64,000 bases of DNA from Cryoendolithus antarcticus (taxonomy: Eukaryota > Ascomycota > Dothideomycetes > Cladosporiales > Cladosporiaceae). The notes below the pieces were generated by a model. That model did not search any database, was not told the origin of the DNA, and saw only the letters and a program-made list of their open reading frames with translations. This document shows, piece after piece, positions 34,074 through 43,127 of this stretch (positions are counted from its first letter, which is position 1; every line of letters begins with the position of its first letter). The stretch is from the NCBI GenBank assembly GCA_002077065.1, contig NAJO01000013.1:620001-684000 (forward strand). The letters are read 5' to 3'. A program made the position numbers and the translations under genes.

Positions 34074-35648
34074 ATGGCTCTCTCTCGCCACCACACAGCC
34101 GGATCGGCACCCATGAGCGTATTGGAGATCATCCAGCAAGCAGAAGATTTCGACTTTGATCCCACACGGGATTTGCGATCATGGCTTCGTGCTGCCAGGA
34201 TGCTGCTCACTGAAGCCGCGCTCTGCGAGCAGGATGGCAATCTCCAAATGGCGTATCTGTACCTTTATCGACACGCCGAGCTCGTTGTCGGCAAGCTGCC
34301 TCTACATCCTCAGATCAAGGAACCAATGTTCAAGGCGGACTTCGCCTCTGCTCGCAAAATCGTTGCTAAGAATTTGATGAAGTTGGAGCAGTGGAAGCCA
34401 CGCATCACCATGGAGCATCAACGCTACGTGAAAGCTGTCGAACGCCGCAATGCAGAGAGGCAACGAGTGCGTGATGAGCGTCGCGATGATGAGCATGAGC
34501 GGATCTCCAGTGGCGATCTTCACAGACTGTCTCTCGTTGGGGACGAAGAGGCTTACCAAGACCTACGTGAAACGCTGAACGCTGCCGATCACCGGCAACT
34601 TGCTGTTGACCTGGCACGACAGGAGCTTCGACGACGTGATGTCAATCGTCAATCCACCAGGCAAGCAGGCATATCGCCACATACTGTCGCATCAAGACGA
34701 CAAGGAATGGTGCTCACGACTCCCGATGACGAAGACCAGGGTGGTAGCCGTGGTCAAGTCGCTGGTTCACGATACGATGAGCGGCTTCCACGTCGCGACG
34801 ATCGTCGACCCACTGAGCTACGGCAAGACTTCACTTATGGTACTCCGGTGTCACAGTCATATCAGTATCCCAGTGTACCTCACAAAGAGCAGCGGATGAG
34901 CTGGGATCGCAGTCCAGCACAACCGTCCAGGTACACTGACAATAGTGCAGCGCCGCCGCTACCTGCCAAGGGCAGCTTCAATGAGCAGCTGCCACCGCGT
35001 CCAGCGAAGGCTGGTCGACCTGAGGTACCCGCAGCTGCGACGCAAAGATCAGCAGCACAAGTCACCTTCAAGCCGAATGCATACACTGAGGGTGGTACAC
35101 CATTGCGCACCGTCTTCTTGCCTCCAACACTTCGCACGACATTCTTAAATCTGGCGCACTCCAACACTTTGCGTAACCTTGAGACGTGTGGTATCTTATG
35201 CGGCACCTTGATCTCCAACGCTCTCTTCATCAGCCATCTCATCATCCCCGGCCAAACCAGCACTAGTGACACCTGCGACACCACCGAGGAGGGCGATAAT
35301 GCGCTCTTCGACTACTGTGATAGCAATGATCTCCTTGTCTGCGGCTGGATTCACACGCACCCATCTCAGTCCTGCTTCTTGTCATCCCGCGATCTGCACA
35401 CCAGCTCTGGCTATCAGATCATGCTGCCGGAGGCGATCGCCATCGTCTGCGCCCCTCGATCGAATCCAGATTGGGGTATCTTCCGACTTACGGATCCGCC
35501 TGGCTTACCGGCGGTGCTGGGATGTCATCAGCGTGGCTTGTTCCATCCGCATGACGAGTCAAACCTGTATACCGATGCGCTGCGCCCAGGTCACGTTGTT
35601 GAGGGACCGGGATTGAAGTTCGAGACGGTGGACATGAGGACGATGTGA
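34074..35648 (+). CDS. AMSH-like JAMM-type deubiquitinase (Sst2-like)
   Basis: A single-exon gene of 524 aa. Residues about 10-120 form a helical USP8/AMSH-type dimerisation domain (EIIQQAEDFDFDP...RMLLTEAALCEQDGNLQMAYLYLYRHAELV). A coiled, charged, Arg-rich linker follows, with a proline stretch (APPLPAKGSFNEQLPPRPAK) that could bind SH3 domains. The C-terminal MPN+ domain has a full JAMM zinc site: Glu370 in NLETCGILCG and the motif HTHPSQSCFLSSRD with His427, His429 and Asp440. The AMSH-specific second zinc element CHQRGLFHPH is also present. AMSH enzymes cleave K63-linked ubiquitin chains from cargo at endosomes with ESCRT-0, before sorting into multivesicular bodies. All catalytic residues are intact, so it is probably active. 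Confidence 0.93.
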   Translation: MALSRHHTAGSAPMSVLEIIQQAEDFDFDPTRDLRSWLRAARMLLTEAALCEQDGNLQMAYLYLYRHAELVVGKLPLHPQIKEPMFKADFASARKIVAKNLMKLEQWKPRITMEHQRYVKAVERRNAERQRVRDERRDDEHERISSGDLHRLSLVGDEEAYQDLRETLNAADHRQLAVDLARQELRRRDVNRQSTRQAGISPHTVASRRQGMVLTTPDDEDQGGSRGQVAGSRYDERLPRRDDRRPTELRQDFTYGTPVSQSYQYPSVPHKEQRMSWDRSPAQPSRYTDNSAAPPLPAKGSFNEQLPPRPAKAGRPEVPAAATQRSAAQVTFKPNAYTEGGTPLRTVFLPPTLRTTFLNLAHSNTLRNLETCGILCGTLISNALFISHLIIPGQTSTSDTCDTTEEGDNALFDYCDSNDLLVCGWIHTHPSQSCFLSSRDLHTSSGYQIMLPEAIAIVCAPRSNPDWGIFRLTDPPGLPAVLGCHQRGLFHPHDESNLYTDALRPGHVVEGPGLKFETVDMRTM

Positions 35649-36610
35649 TGCAGGTATTTTACAGGAATGAAGCGAGGATCAGGTGTCGCAGCGGCGCACT
35701 TGCTGCTCGATCGCGGGCACTTACACTTCCGCATATCCTCTCCGCAGGCTCGCCCTCTTGGACTCGGTTTACATATGTGTGCTCGATGCTGGTCTAGCGC
35801 ACACCAAAAGCCAAAAGAAACCCATGGCCTGATCGAACATTCGCTATCATAGCGCTACACTTGTAGCACGAGCTTCATACACACAATACAATGCCACCGC
35901 TCATCGATGCCAATTTCCACTCTCGCCGTCCACGCCGCCTTCGCTTCTCCGGAAATCTGAAACGTGATTATGCTTCTGCAATGTGCGCCCGTGATGGAGA
36001 GCTGCGAGTGATGCTACCATGAGACACAATACATGGTACAGGCTAGATATGGACCAATACCGCATCGCGCTCAGTACTTCGCTGTCGCATCGCCGCCGCG
36101 ATTCAATGTCACGATCAACCTGTTACATGCATCACCTACGTCGCAGACATTCGGAGAACGACGATCACGTTACATCTCATACTCACGTCGCTGTCAATCG
36201 ATCTCCGCTTCCACCTCGTCGTCTGCGCTAGCCTTCTCCTGCACTCGCGTTATGGACCGACCACCACCGTCGGCCTGGCAGCACATATGTGATTCCATCG
36301 CCGCACTAAACCTCCCTCTTAAGCGCATTTGATCTCATCGTCGCACTAAACCCTTCTCGCGAGCACACATGATCCGATCGACTCGTACCAAGCGTATAAT
36401 CTCATCAGTGGAGCATCGATGGTCACCGCCGCTCCGAAGTCGGGCGCAGTACCACAAAACAAGGACTCCGCGCCCTCTTCACAGCCAACCGAACTGCGCT
36501 CACCACCAGCACATGCCAAACCTACGCTATATGACTCCCGCTCGTGCTGTCAGCTGTCGACTTGCAAGTAGCTAGCGTCGATTACGCGATCAATCGCTGC
36601 CCCACCGTGG
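35649..36610. other. gene-free region, left part
   Basis: Downstream of the AMSH-like gene. Only short overlapping frames are present. No domain, tRNA or repeat is evident in this part. Confidence 0.4.
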
Positions 36611-36660
36611 GTTTATATACTCTCTACGTTCTCTTCTTCCTCCCTTCTTCCTTCTCTCAC
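36611..36660 (+). promoter_or_regulatory. possible core promoter: TATA followed by pyrimidine tract
   Basis: TATATA at 36614-36619 is followed at once by a long C/T-rich tract. A TATA box followed by a CT-rich stretch is a common arrangement at fungal promoters just upstream of transcription start. No protein-coding gene follows, so if active it would drive a non-coding transcript into the repeat block. This is inferred from the pattern only. Confidence 0.3.
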
Positions 36661-37010
36661 ATTTCATCCTTATGTCTCATTTCCCTTCACCGGTCTGCCT
36701 CATTTCTCTGAGCGCCTCAGGCGGTCCGCCAAGGCTGCCTTGTTTGTCATGACCACCCCTCCCTCTCATGCACACCTTCCTTCCCCGTCTTCACCTACCT
36801 CACTACCTCCACCTCACATCACCTCACTGCCCTCACCTCGCATCACCTCACCTTAGCTCACCTCACTTCCTCTTCCCTTTCCTTTCCCTTTTGCTTTCTT
36901 CCTTGCTTTTCATCCGCGCTCGCGTTTGCGTGTGTCTTGCCTTCTCATTCTTCCTTCTGCTTTCGCCTTTGCGTGTGTTTCTGCCTTTCTTTCCTTCCCT
37001 TCCCCCGGCG
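36619..37010 (+). repeat. pyrimidine-rich, strand-asymmetric tract with CTCACCT repeats
   Basis: About 390 bp in which the plus strand is overwhelmingly C and T. Between about 36790 and 36870 it contains a loose repeat of elements like CACCTCAC (for example ACCTCACATC, ACCTCACTGC, CCTCACCTCG). No coding sequence is supported here; the frame at 36768-37028 is a low-complexity shadow. Confidence 0.75.
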
Positions 37011-37017
37011 CCGTACG

Positions 37018-37720
37018 GCAAATCGTAAGCCTTCAAAGCCAATGCGATGTACGTTTAGCCGGGGGCTCCTTTCCTGTCTTGTTCGCCTCGCTCGCCGGCG
37101 GCAAAGCGTAAAATTTTCGACCTGTGGCGGCGCGGCGCTGGTGGGTGGGGCTTGCGGTCAAGACGTCCTTGGCGCTGGGAGGTAAATCATAAGTCTCTCT
37201 GAGCTGGTGGGCCCCTGGTCAGCCAAGGGCATTCTCTGCCTTACCCAACGGCAAAGCGTAAGTCTCATTGAGCTGCTGCGCTCGTTGGCGGGTGGGAGGG
37301 TCTTGACAGCTCTCGGCTCCGGACATCAAAGCATAAGTTCCGATTGGGCCGCCGCGAGGTTCTGGCTGACCGAGAGCTACTCTCCATCATGCTAACAGTG
37401 CAGCGTAAGACTCACGGGCAGTTGCGCTGTGGCAGATGGGGGGTTTTTTTTTGGCATTCGTTGAACGTAAGACCTTCGGGCAGGGATCGCGCCTGGTGCA
37501 GCGAGGCCTCCTGATCCTGCTGGCGTTAACGAACAAGTCCTTCGGGCGTCCGCAACGCTGGCAGGTGAGGAGGGTTCCTGTCCGCCTTGAGCCAATCGTA
37601 AGACCTACTGGCAGAGGGACTCAGGGCCTCCCCAAAGTCGATGGCGATGCGTCAGACCGCAACTGTCGACACCGGGGGATCGGGAATGCCCATCGCTCGC
37701 TCTGCCTTCGGGCAGGGCGG
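37018..37720 (+). repeat. degenerate array of GCAAAGCGTAAG-type units, spacing about 60-83 bp
   Basis: The core CGTAAG, exact or with one change, recurs on the plus strand at 37024, 37107, 37188, 37257, 37332, 37404, 37466 and 37597. It is usually preceded by GCAAA, ACAAA or TAAAT and often followed by CTC. Some units share a second part, CTGAGCTG-like at 37199 and 37268. The exact 13-mer CCTTCGGGCAGGG occurs at 37473-37485 and 37705-37717, with a partial copy near 37539. Spacing is 62 to 83 bp, apart from one gap of 131 bp where a more decayed unit may lie. The array is too divergent to be called a simple satellite. Confidence 0.6.
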
Positions 37721-37873
37721 CGGAGGGCACCCATCCATATTTTCTCTTGTGCGCTCCGCTCCATTATCACACTCCCTATTCTTCGGCTTGCTCCCTCACC
37801 GTTACGTTTCCTCATCGTCGCCTCTCTTACTCACGGTCGCCTCTCCCTGTTGTCGTCGCCGACTCGCCGCCTT

Positions 37874-38000
37874 CAATCGTCGCCTCACCTTCTCGTCGCA
37901 TGACGTCCTCGTCGCATCGCCTTCTCGTTGCATCACCTCATCGTCGCATGACCTGGTCGTCGCATGATCTCACCGTCGCCTTACCTTACCGTCGCTTGCT
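37874..38000 (+). repeat. minisatellite, exact 16-bp period, eight units
   Basis: The element CGTCGC (one copy CGTTGC) begins at 37878, 37894, 37910, 37926, 37942, 37958, 37974 and 37990, that is every 16 bp without exception. A consensus unit is CGTCGCATGACCTCNT. Looser copies spaced 19-24 bp apart precede it from 37816. A 16-bp unit does not keep a reading frame, so the block is non-coding. Confidence 0.85.
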
Positions 38001-38621
38001 GTCGCCTTGCCATAACGCTGCCTTCCTCTGCCCTGACATTGCCTGATCCTCGTCTTGCTTCCCGACGCCGCATCCCGACCTTGCCGTCACCTAACCTTGT
38101 TGTCCTCTCCCTTCGCCACCACTCGGACTCCATCGCAAGATTTACGTCGCCCCGTTGTCTCGCCATCTTGCGCTCTCATCGTTGTACTACCTTGCAGTCA
38201 CCTACCTCGCCCCTGACGTTTTATCGCACTCACAGATACATGCTATCTCACCTGCGCCATCTCAGTCTTTGCACATCGCTGACAGTGCTCAGATAGTGTG
38301 CTACATGAGCTGCTACTGCGTGGAGCGAGCATGACGAGTAGAGACTAACGTTACGACCGATATGATTGCTATCGGCAGTCGCGGCCTCATTCCCATCTCT
38401 TGGAGGCGCACCTGCTTGTTGATGCGAATCAGGCGCACAATACATCAGCATCACAGTGCGCTCGCCGTCTCGTGGAAGAAGCTTGAGGTGATACGACAAC
38501 GATCGACACAGGCATTAGCGCACAATGTATACACTATATCTTTGCTACCCAGTCCCGTTCCATCGTCCCTGCATGTCCATGAATCGTTCATCATCCGCCT
38601 CGCCCTCACCGCCATTACCAC
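38001..38621. other. gene-free region, right part
   Basis: A continuation of the C/T-rich sequence to about 38270, then ordinary sequence up to the stop of the next minus-strand gene. Short frames here are not supported as genes. Confidence 0.4.
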
Positions 38622-39887
38622 TCATACCGCCATCGCCTCCCTCCGCCTGAACATCCCCAGAAGCCCACCCCTTTTCTTCCTCGCGGCCCCATCATCAACC
38701 CGCGGCCACCCACTCGCTATCGCCTCTTTGTTCATTAGCGACATCGCATCCCAGTCGTATGGCACCGGCCACTTGTGCATTGGGATCTCGCCTAGCTTCG
38801 TAGAGCCTGAGTTGGAAGAGTAGAAGGTGGGTATCTCCTTCCGTCGGCGGTATGGGTCGGCTTGTGTGTGGGTATGGGAAGGTTTGGAAAGCTCCTGAGG
38901 AAGAGGCCGTGGCGAGAGAGGAGCCCGAGGAAGTCTCGGCGTGGACTTTGATGGACGGAGAGCGTCCTGTGGGTGATTGAGGGGTAGCTCGGGAGGACGA
39001 CTTCGCTGTTGCGATGGCTTCAGCGGAGCTGGAGAAGTGGCGGCTCGCCGATGTCGCGGCTTGTCATGTCCCACAGCTGGTGGTGACGGCAATGGTGGCA
39101 AAAGTGAGAGCTGGGAGTCCGTCGCCACCGCCGTAGTAGCCCGAGATAACGCGCTTCCCAGGTCGCTCGTTGAGCGGGACTTCGAGGGTTGTCTCGAATC
39201 AGACTTCTTCCTCCCCTCAGTCGGCCTCACGATCGCCAGCTGCGCAGGTCTGCTGGAGTCCTGGACCACAACGCGAGCCAAAGTCGGTCCACGGATCTTC
39301 GCATGCTTGCGGGCAGTCACATCATCCCTACGCATGCGGTCATCTGCCGAGCGAGTGCTATCTGTCAAGGCCAGTCGCGGACTTCGTCTGGAAAGCATTC
39401 TCTGGTACAGCCCGCGTAGCACGCCCAAAGTCTGATGTCGAGACTGCTCTGAAAGGTCTGTTAAGCTGCGATAGTCTATATCCAGTCTATCGTAGTCCTT
39501 GCGGCCAAGGAAGGAGGTGATGATGCCCACTAGACCACCATTGAGCCGCAGTAAGATCTCTGCGAGACTGTTCTGCGCGATGGCTGCGCTGTGGTTAGTT
39601 CAAGCTCGCCATCGCGCATGGCAAGTCAAGGCAGTCTTACCATCACCAGCCGCCACTCGCTCACTCACAAGGCTCTGAGCATAGCTCTGATACTCTCGGC
39701 CAATGTCCTCGGGACCTTGCCTCAAGCTTCTCGATAGTCGGATCTCACTACTATCGATCTGCTGATCAGGCTTGACGCGTCTTCTCCTGTGTCTTCGCTT
39801 CTCGCGCAGCTTCTTAAAGACATCGAGGCCACTGGCAAACGATCCGATAATGGCCAAGACGCTGCTGGACACACTCGTGTCGGCCAT
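38622..39887 (-). CDS. conserved fungal hypothetical protein
   Basis: Two exons, 39887-39641 and 39583-38622, with a 57-nt intron (GTAAGA...GCGCAG, branch CTAAC). The product is 402 aa. The N-terminus, MADTSVSSSVLAIIGSFASG, resembles a conserved opening seen in uncharacterised ascomycete proteins and is followed by a very basic segment (KKLREKRRHRRRRVK). The join continues into a helical region (AIAQNSLAEILLRLNGGLVG, then IDYRSLTDLSEQSRHQTL). The middle is a long Pro/Ser/Arg-rich disordered stretch with possible SH3-binding prolines. The C-terminus is ordered again: GEIPMHKWPVPYDWDAMSLMNKEA, then a short basic tail. I know no function. An acceptor 5 nt upstream (CACAG) would break the frame, so GCGCAG is preferred. 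Confidence 0.8.
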
Positions 39888-40519
39888 GTATTATGGCAGC
39901 AGCAGCAGCAGCAGCTCGAATCCTGGTCGAGGTGGCACAGCTCCTGGACAGCTCTCGTTGCACGCGTTCAGGCACAAGAACGCAAGATGAAACACAAATG
40001 CGAAAATGCCAGACTGACTTTCAACACCCGTATCTAGTCTCGCTCGATGACACGACTTGCCTCGCCGCCAGCACACAATACCAGAGAAGGCTCTACGCCC
40101 GCACCGCCTCGCGCGGGCAGGCCACTCGCGGCACTCGACGCACGCAAATATCGCCTCGAGGCCGCATCCGCTGCAGTAGTTACACATGTATGCAGGTCCA
40201 GCGAATAGCGCAGGGGAATATCTACGCGAGAAGCTAGATCTGCTGCAGGGACTGGGGTCTCAGAGCGCGTAGTTAGGGAGTTGTGATTGGCTGAGAAGGC
40301 ACGAAAGAAAGCGAAGCGAGGTGTGGGGTCAGGAGGTAAAGTATTGGAGTGCCTGAAGGTTATCTGGACAAGGTAGAGAAGCAGTGGACGAGAGCATCAT
40401 GAACGTCGGCGATAGCTTTGATCATCTCAGCTACATCGCTTTCCTCCTACCAAGACCAGCCGTTCGGTCGTGCCAGTTCTCCAGCCTGGCTTCCTGGCTT
40501 CCTGACGAAAAAGCTCTGC
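39888..40519. other. intergenic, contains short CAG microsatellite
   Basis: About 630 bp of promoter for the preceding minus-strand gene and 3' flank of the next one. A GCAGCAGC run lies at 39896-39915. No gene is supported. Confidence 0.5.
39896..39915. repeat. CAG trinucleotide microsatellite
   Basis: About six uninterrupted GCA/CAG units immediately upstream of the hypothetical gene that starts at 39887 on the minus strand, so it probably lies in the promoter or 5' leader. Confidence 0.85.
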
Positions 40520-41426
40520 CTACTTCTCGAACCCAAACTTCCCAAGCCCTCCCCCTCCACTCTGCGCATCAGGATACATCCGATCGTTGCTCGTCGTATC
40601 CATGTTCTCTCGTATCAGCCTCTCGGCCTCCTCCTTCGCCTCTCCCTGCACCGTTCCTCTCCCGCTCAACCCACCAGGTCCCTCACTTCCCGCCTCACCC
40701 ACAAAGCTAATTCCATCGATCATCCTCGCGTCCCTCGCAACCGGCGTGCCTCCCTTCCCACTACTGCTATACACGCTCTGCCTCGCCGGCGTGCGTGCGC
40801 CTTCCCCAAACGCGACCAAGCTCCCCGCCACGCCGTCATCGCTCATCCCTCCCACAGAAGACCCATCAATATCCATATCCTGACTCTCGCTCATCTTATC
40901 TCCCTCCTCCCCTCCCGCCTCATCGCTCCCCGCCCACGTCGTCCTGCCCCCCACCGACCCCGTCGCGGACGCAGAACCAACCGTACTCCTCTCCCGCCCC
41001 ATGGCCGGATTCCCCGTCCCATCAAAATAGCTATGTCCCGGATTCGGCGCCGAAGGCGTCAACTGGCCGATCGGCGTCGGGTTCCTGGCTGTCGTAACGC
41101 GTTCCAGCCCCGCGAGCCGCGAAATCCGATCCGCGCGCTCGGCGTCTAGTTGATGTAAGAGGCCGCCTGCTGAGGTGGCGGAGGAGCGCCTGTCGTGGTG
41201 GTGGTGGGGGAGGTGGCCGCGGTGGCCGTCTTTGATTGCTACGGTGCTGAGCTCGGACATGGAGGTTGTGGTTGAGTTTGGGGTGCCGCTACGGGAGCTG
41301 GGAGGGGTTTAGTTAGTTGAGGTCGTGTTGAAATGGAGGACTGGGTGAAGCTTACGGGACTTCTGAGGGGGTGACGGGGTCTGAGGGCGGAGGTGGGAGA
41401 TTGATCAGGGTTGGCGCATTCGCCAT
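40520..41426 (-). CDS. conserved fungal hypothetical protein, Gly/Ser-rich
   Basis: Two exons, 41426-41356 (71 nt) and 41297-40520, with a 58-nt intron (GTAAGC...CCCAG, branch CTAAC). The product is 282 aa. The first exon encodes MANAPTLINLPPPPSDPVTPSEV. The join continues as RSGTPNSTTTSMSELSTVAIKDGHRG. Then come a His-rich patch, the segment LDAERADRISRLAGLERV and RERSTVGSASATGSVGGRTTWAGSDE, which are the most conserved-looking parts. The protein is largely disordered and ends in GLGKFGFEK. A similar pattern occurs in uncharacterised proteins of filamentous ascomycetes. No signal peptide or membrane helix is visible, and the function is unknown. Confidence 0.75.
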
Positions 41427-42215
41427 GGTGGAGGTGGGGGGTTGGGGGTAGGGTATTTGGCTCTTGCAACTCTGGCACAATGGGACTTGGTTTGGCAGTG
41501 CGCAAGCTTCAGGAAGAGTCGTATGAGTAGAGTTATGTGTAGGAGACTGTCTGGAGGCGGAGTTGTGGTTTGGGTGCAAGTAGAGAGTTTGCTTATACAC
41601 GAGCTGAAGCTATTCCCCTTGAAAGCACAAAGAAAGTGAGAGGCCGTGGCCTGTGACGTAGCTGCCTTGGTTCGGCTGGAATTCACTTCGAGAATACCAT
41701 GACAACGCAGAGATCGACATTGCCGTTCCAAGTCCGCTTGCTATGCATCGATGGTTACATGAGTGACATACTGATGAAAAGGTGGTACACGGAGGAGAAA
41801 CCGCGTTAGCTACGCTTGCAACTAGCTTAATCAAGACTCAGGCCAGCCTGCTTCATAGACATAGGCCATAGCACTGCGTTGGCCGCGCCAGCGTGTCAAG
41901 TGGGCGGATGCATGGAGTACGTCCAGCCGCGCGAAGGCCGGGCTTAGGTCACGATGAACGCAATTTGATCTCGTATGGATTAGTGAAACCTCGCTGTTCT
42001 CTAGAGCGCGATGCATCTCGATGTTGGCTTTGAATGATGACTTGGATGATGTTCTGCCTACGCTACTTTCGATCGACCGGCAGGAGTGAGCTTCGACTCA
42101 TGCTCATATTCATGCCACGGCGTCTTCAAGAGCTCAACTTTGAGACTCCGGCATAGTGACTTCAGTCCTGCCCGATCATCCTTGTTGCCGCCTCGAGATA
42201 TTTCGTTCGAGTCTT
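41427..42215. other. intergenic
   Basis: About 790 bp between two minus-strand genes. It holds the promoter of the Gly/Ser-rich hypothetical and the RPS26 3' flank. The short frames seen are not supported. Confidence 0.5.
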
Positions 42216-42809
42216 CTATGCAGCTCCAGCAGCCAACGCACCAGTTCCAGCAGTCCCACCAACACCCTTCGCAGCCTGCAGAGGGTTCACCTTCTTGCCG
42301 TCCTTGTTGTAGCGCACACGTGGGGGAGGGGCACGGTTGCGGCGGCCTTCGCGAGATCGGACACTGCGTTTGTTAGTATCTTCTCCTCGTCCTCGATCCT
42401 GAAATGAAGGGCAACGCACCGAACAATCTTGCCGTGAATGGCGCAAGACACGCAGTATTGCAGCTTGAGGTACATCTTGGGCACAGCGTACTCGGCGAAG
42501 ACGGAGGCATCGGAGATATCACCTGCATCGCTGTTGTTAGTCCTACTTCCTTCACCTCTCCAGTATTCCTCTTTCTAATGAGGCTCAACGTACGGATAGC
42601 AGCCGACTCGACCATGTTGCGGATGGTGAATCTCTTGATTGCCTTGTCCTTGGGCGTGCATCGCGAGCAGTTGGAGCATCTGATGGGGTTGACGTGACCG
42701 CGACCGTTCTTGTTGCGTCCGCTGCAGCGAACTGTTAGTGTCGCTGGCCCTCATCGTGCCTCTTTCGGATCCTGGGATTCACGTACTTGGACGCGCGCTT
42801 CTTGACCAT
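42216..42809 (-). CDS. RPS26: 40S ribosomal protein S26
   Basis: Four exons: 42809-42787, 42721-42594, 42522-42420 and 42363-42216, with introns of 65, 71 and 56 nt. The product is 133 aa. The rebuilt protein opens [19 protein letters not shown], then [20 protein letters not shown], with the zinc-binding cysteine pairs, the second set being [13 protein letters not shown]. The basic segment [23 protein letters not shown] follows. The tail after [10 protein letters not shown] is a Gly/Ala/Thr-rich extension, making the protein somewhat longer than the yeast protein (119 aa). S26 sits on the small-subunit platform next to the mRNA exit channel. Three introns, with a first exon of only 23 nt, is typical of fungal ribosomal-protein genes. 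It shares a short divergent promoter with the CBS/PB1 gene. Confidence 0.97.
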
Positions 42810-43127
42810 ATTTGCGGTTGTGGATCCGGGTTCAGCAGGTCTCTGTGGACTTGCTGAGGTTGATGTATGTTAGATCGAGGGCCGACGGCGAGGGCGGTGG
42901 TCTTTACTAGCGTCCTACTGCGCTTGCTTCGAAATCAGCGTGGGTGGGGTGCTTCGCCAAGATTCTGGCGGCGACGGTCACTACCGACGCTAGGCCAAAG
43001 TGAGCAGAGTGTTGACAGAACGCGACTGCCGCGGCGTATCTCAAGGACTCCTGGCTCTCGTTGTTGTACACTGACCGTACGGCATCATTGAGTGTACGGA
43101 TATAATCCCAGGATCAACGAGCCCATC
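42810..43127. promoter_or_regulatory. divergent promoter, RPS26 / CBS-PB1 gene
   Basis: A 318-bp segment between the starts of a ribosomal protein gene and a signalling-type gene. It must hold both promoters. I see no clear ribosomal-protein promoter element that I could name with confidence. Confidence 0.5.

Noticed and set aside
36768..37028. An 86-codon frame rich in Leu, Ser, Pro and His
   Set aside because: It is a translation of the C/T-rich tract, and such low-complexity frames are expected there.
37874..38000. Regularly spaced repeats that might suggest a CRISPR array
   Set aside because: The unit is only 16 bp with no distinct spacers, and the genome is fungal. It is a minisatellite.
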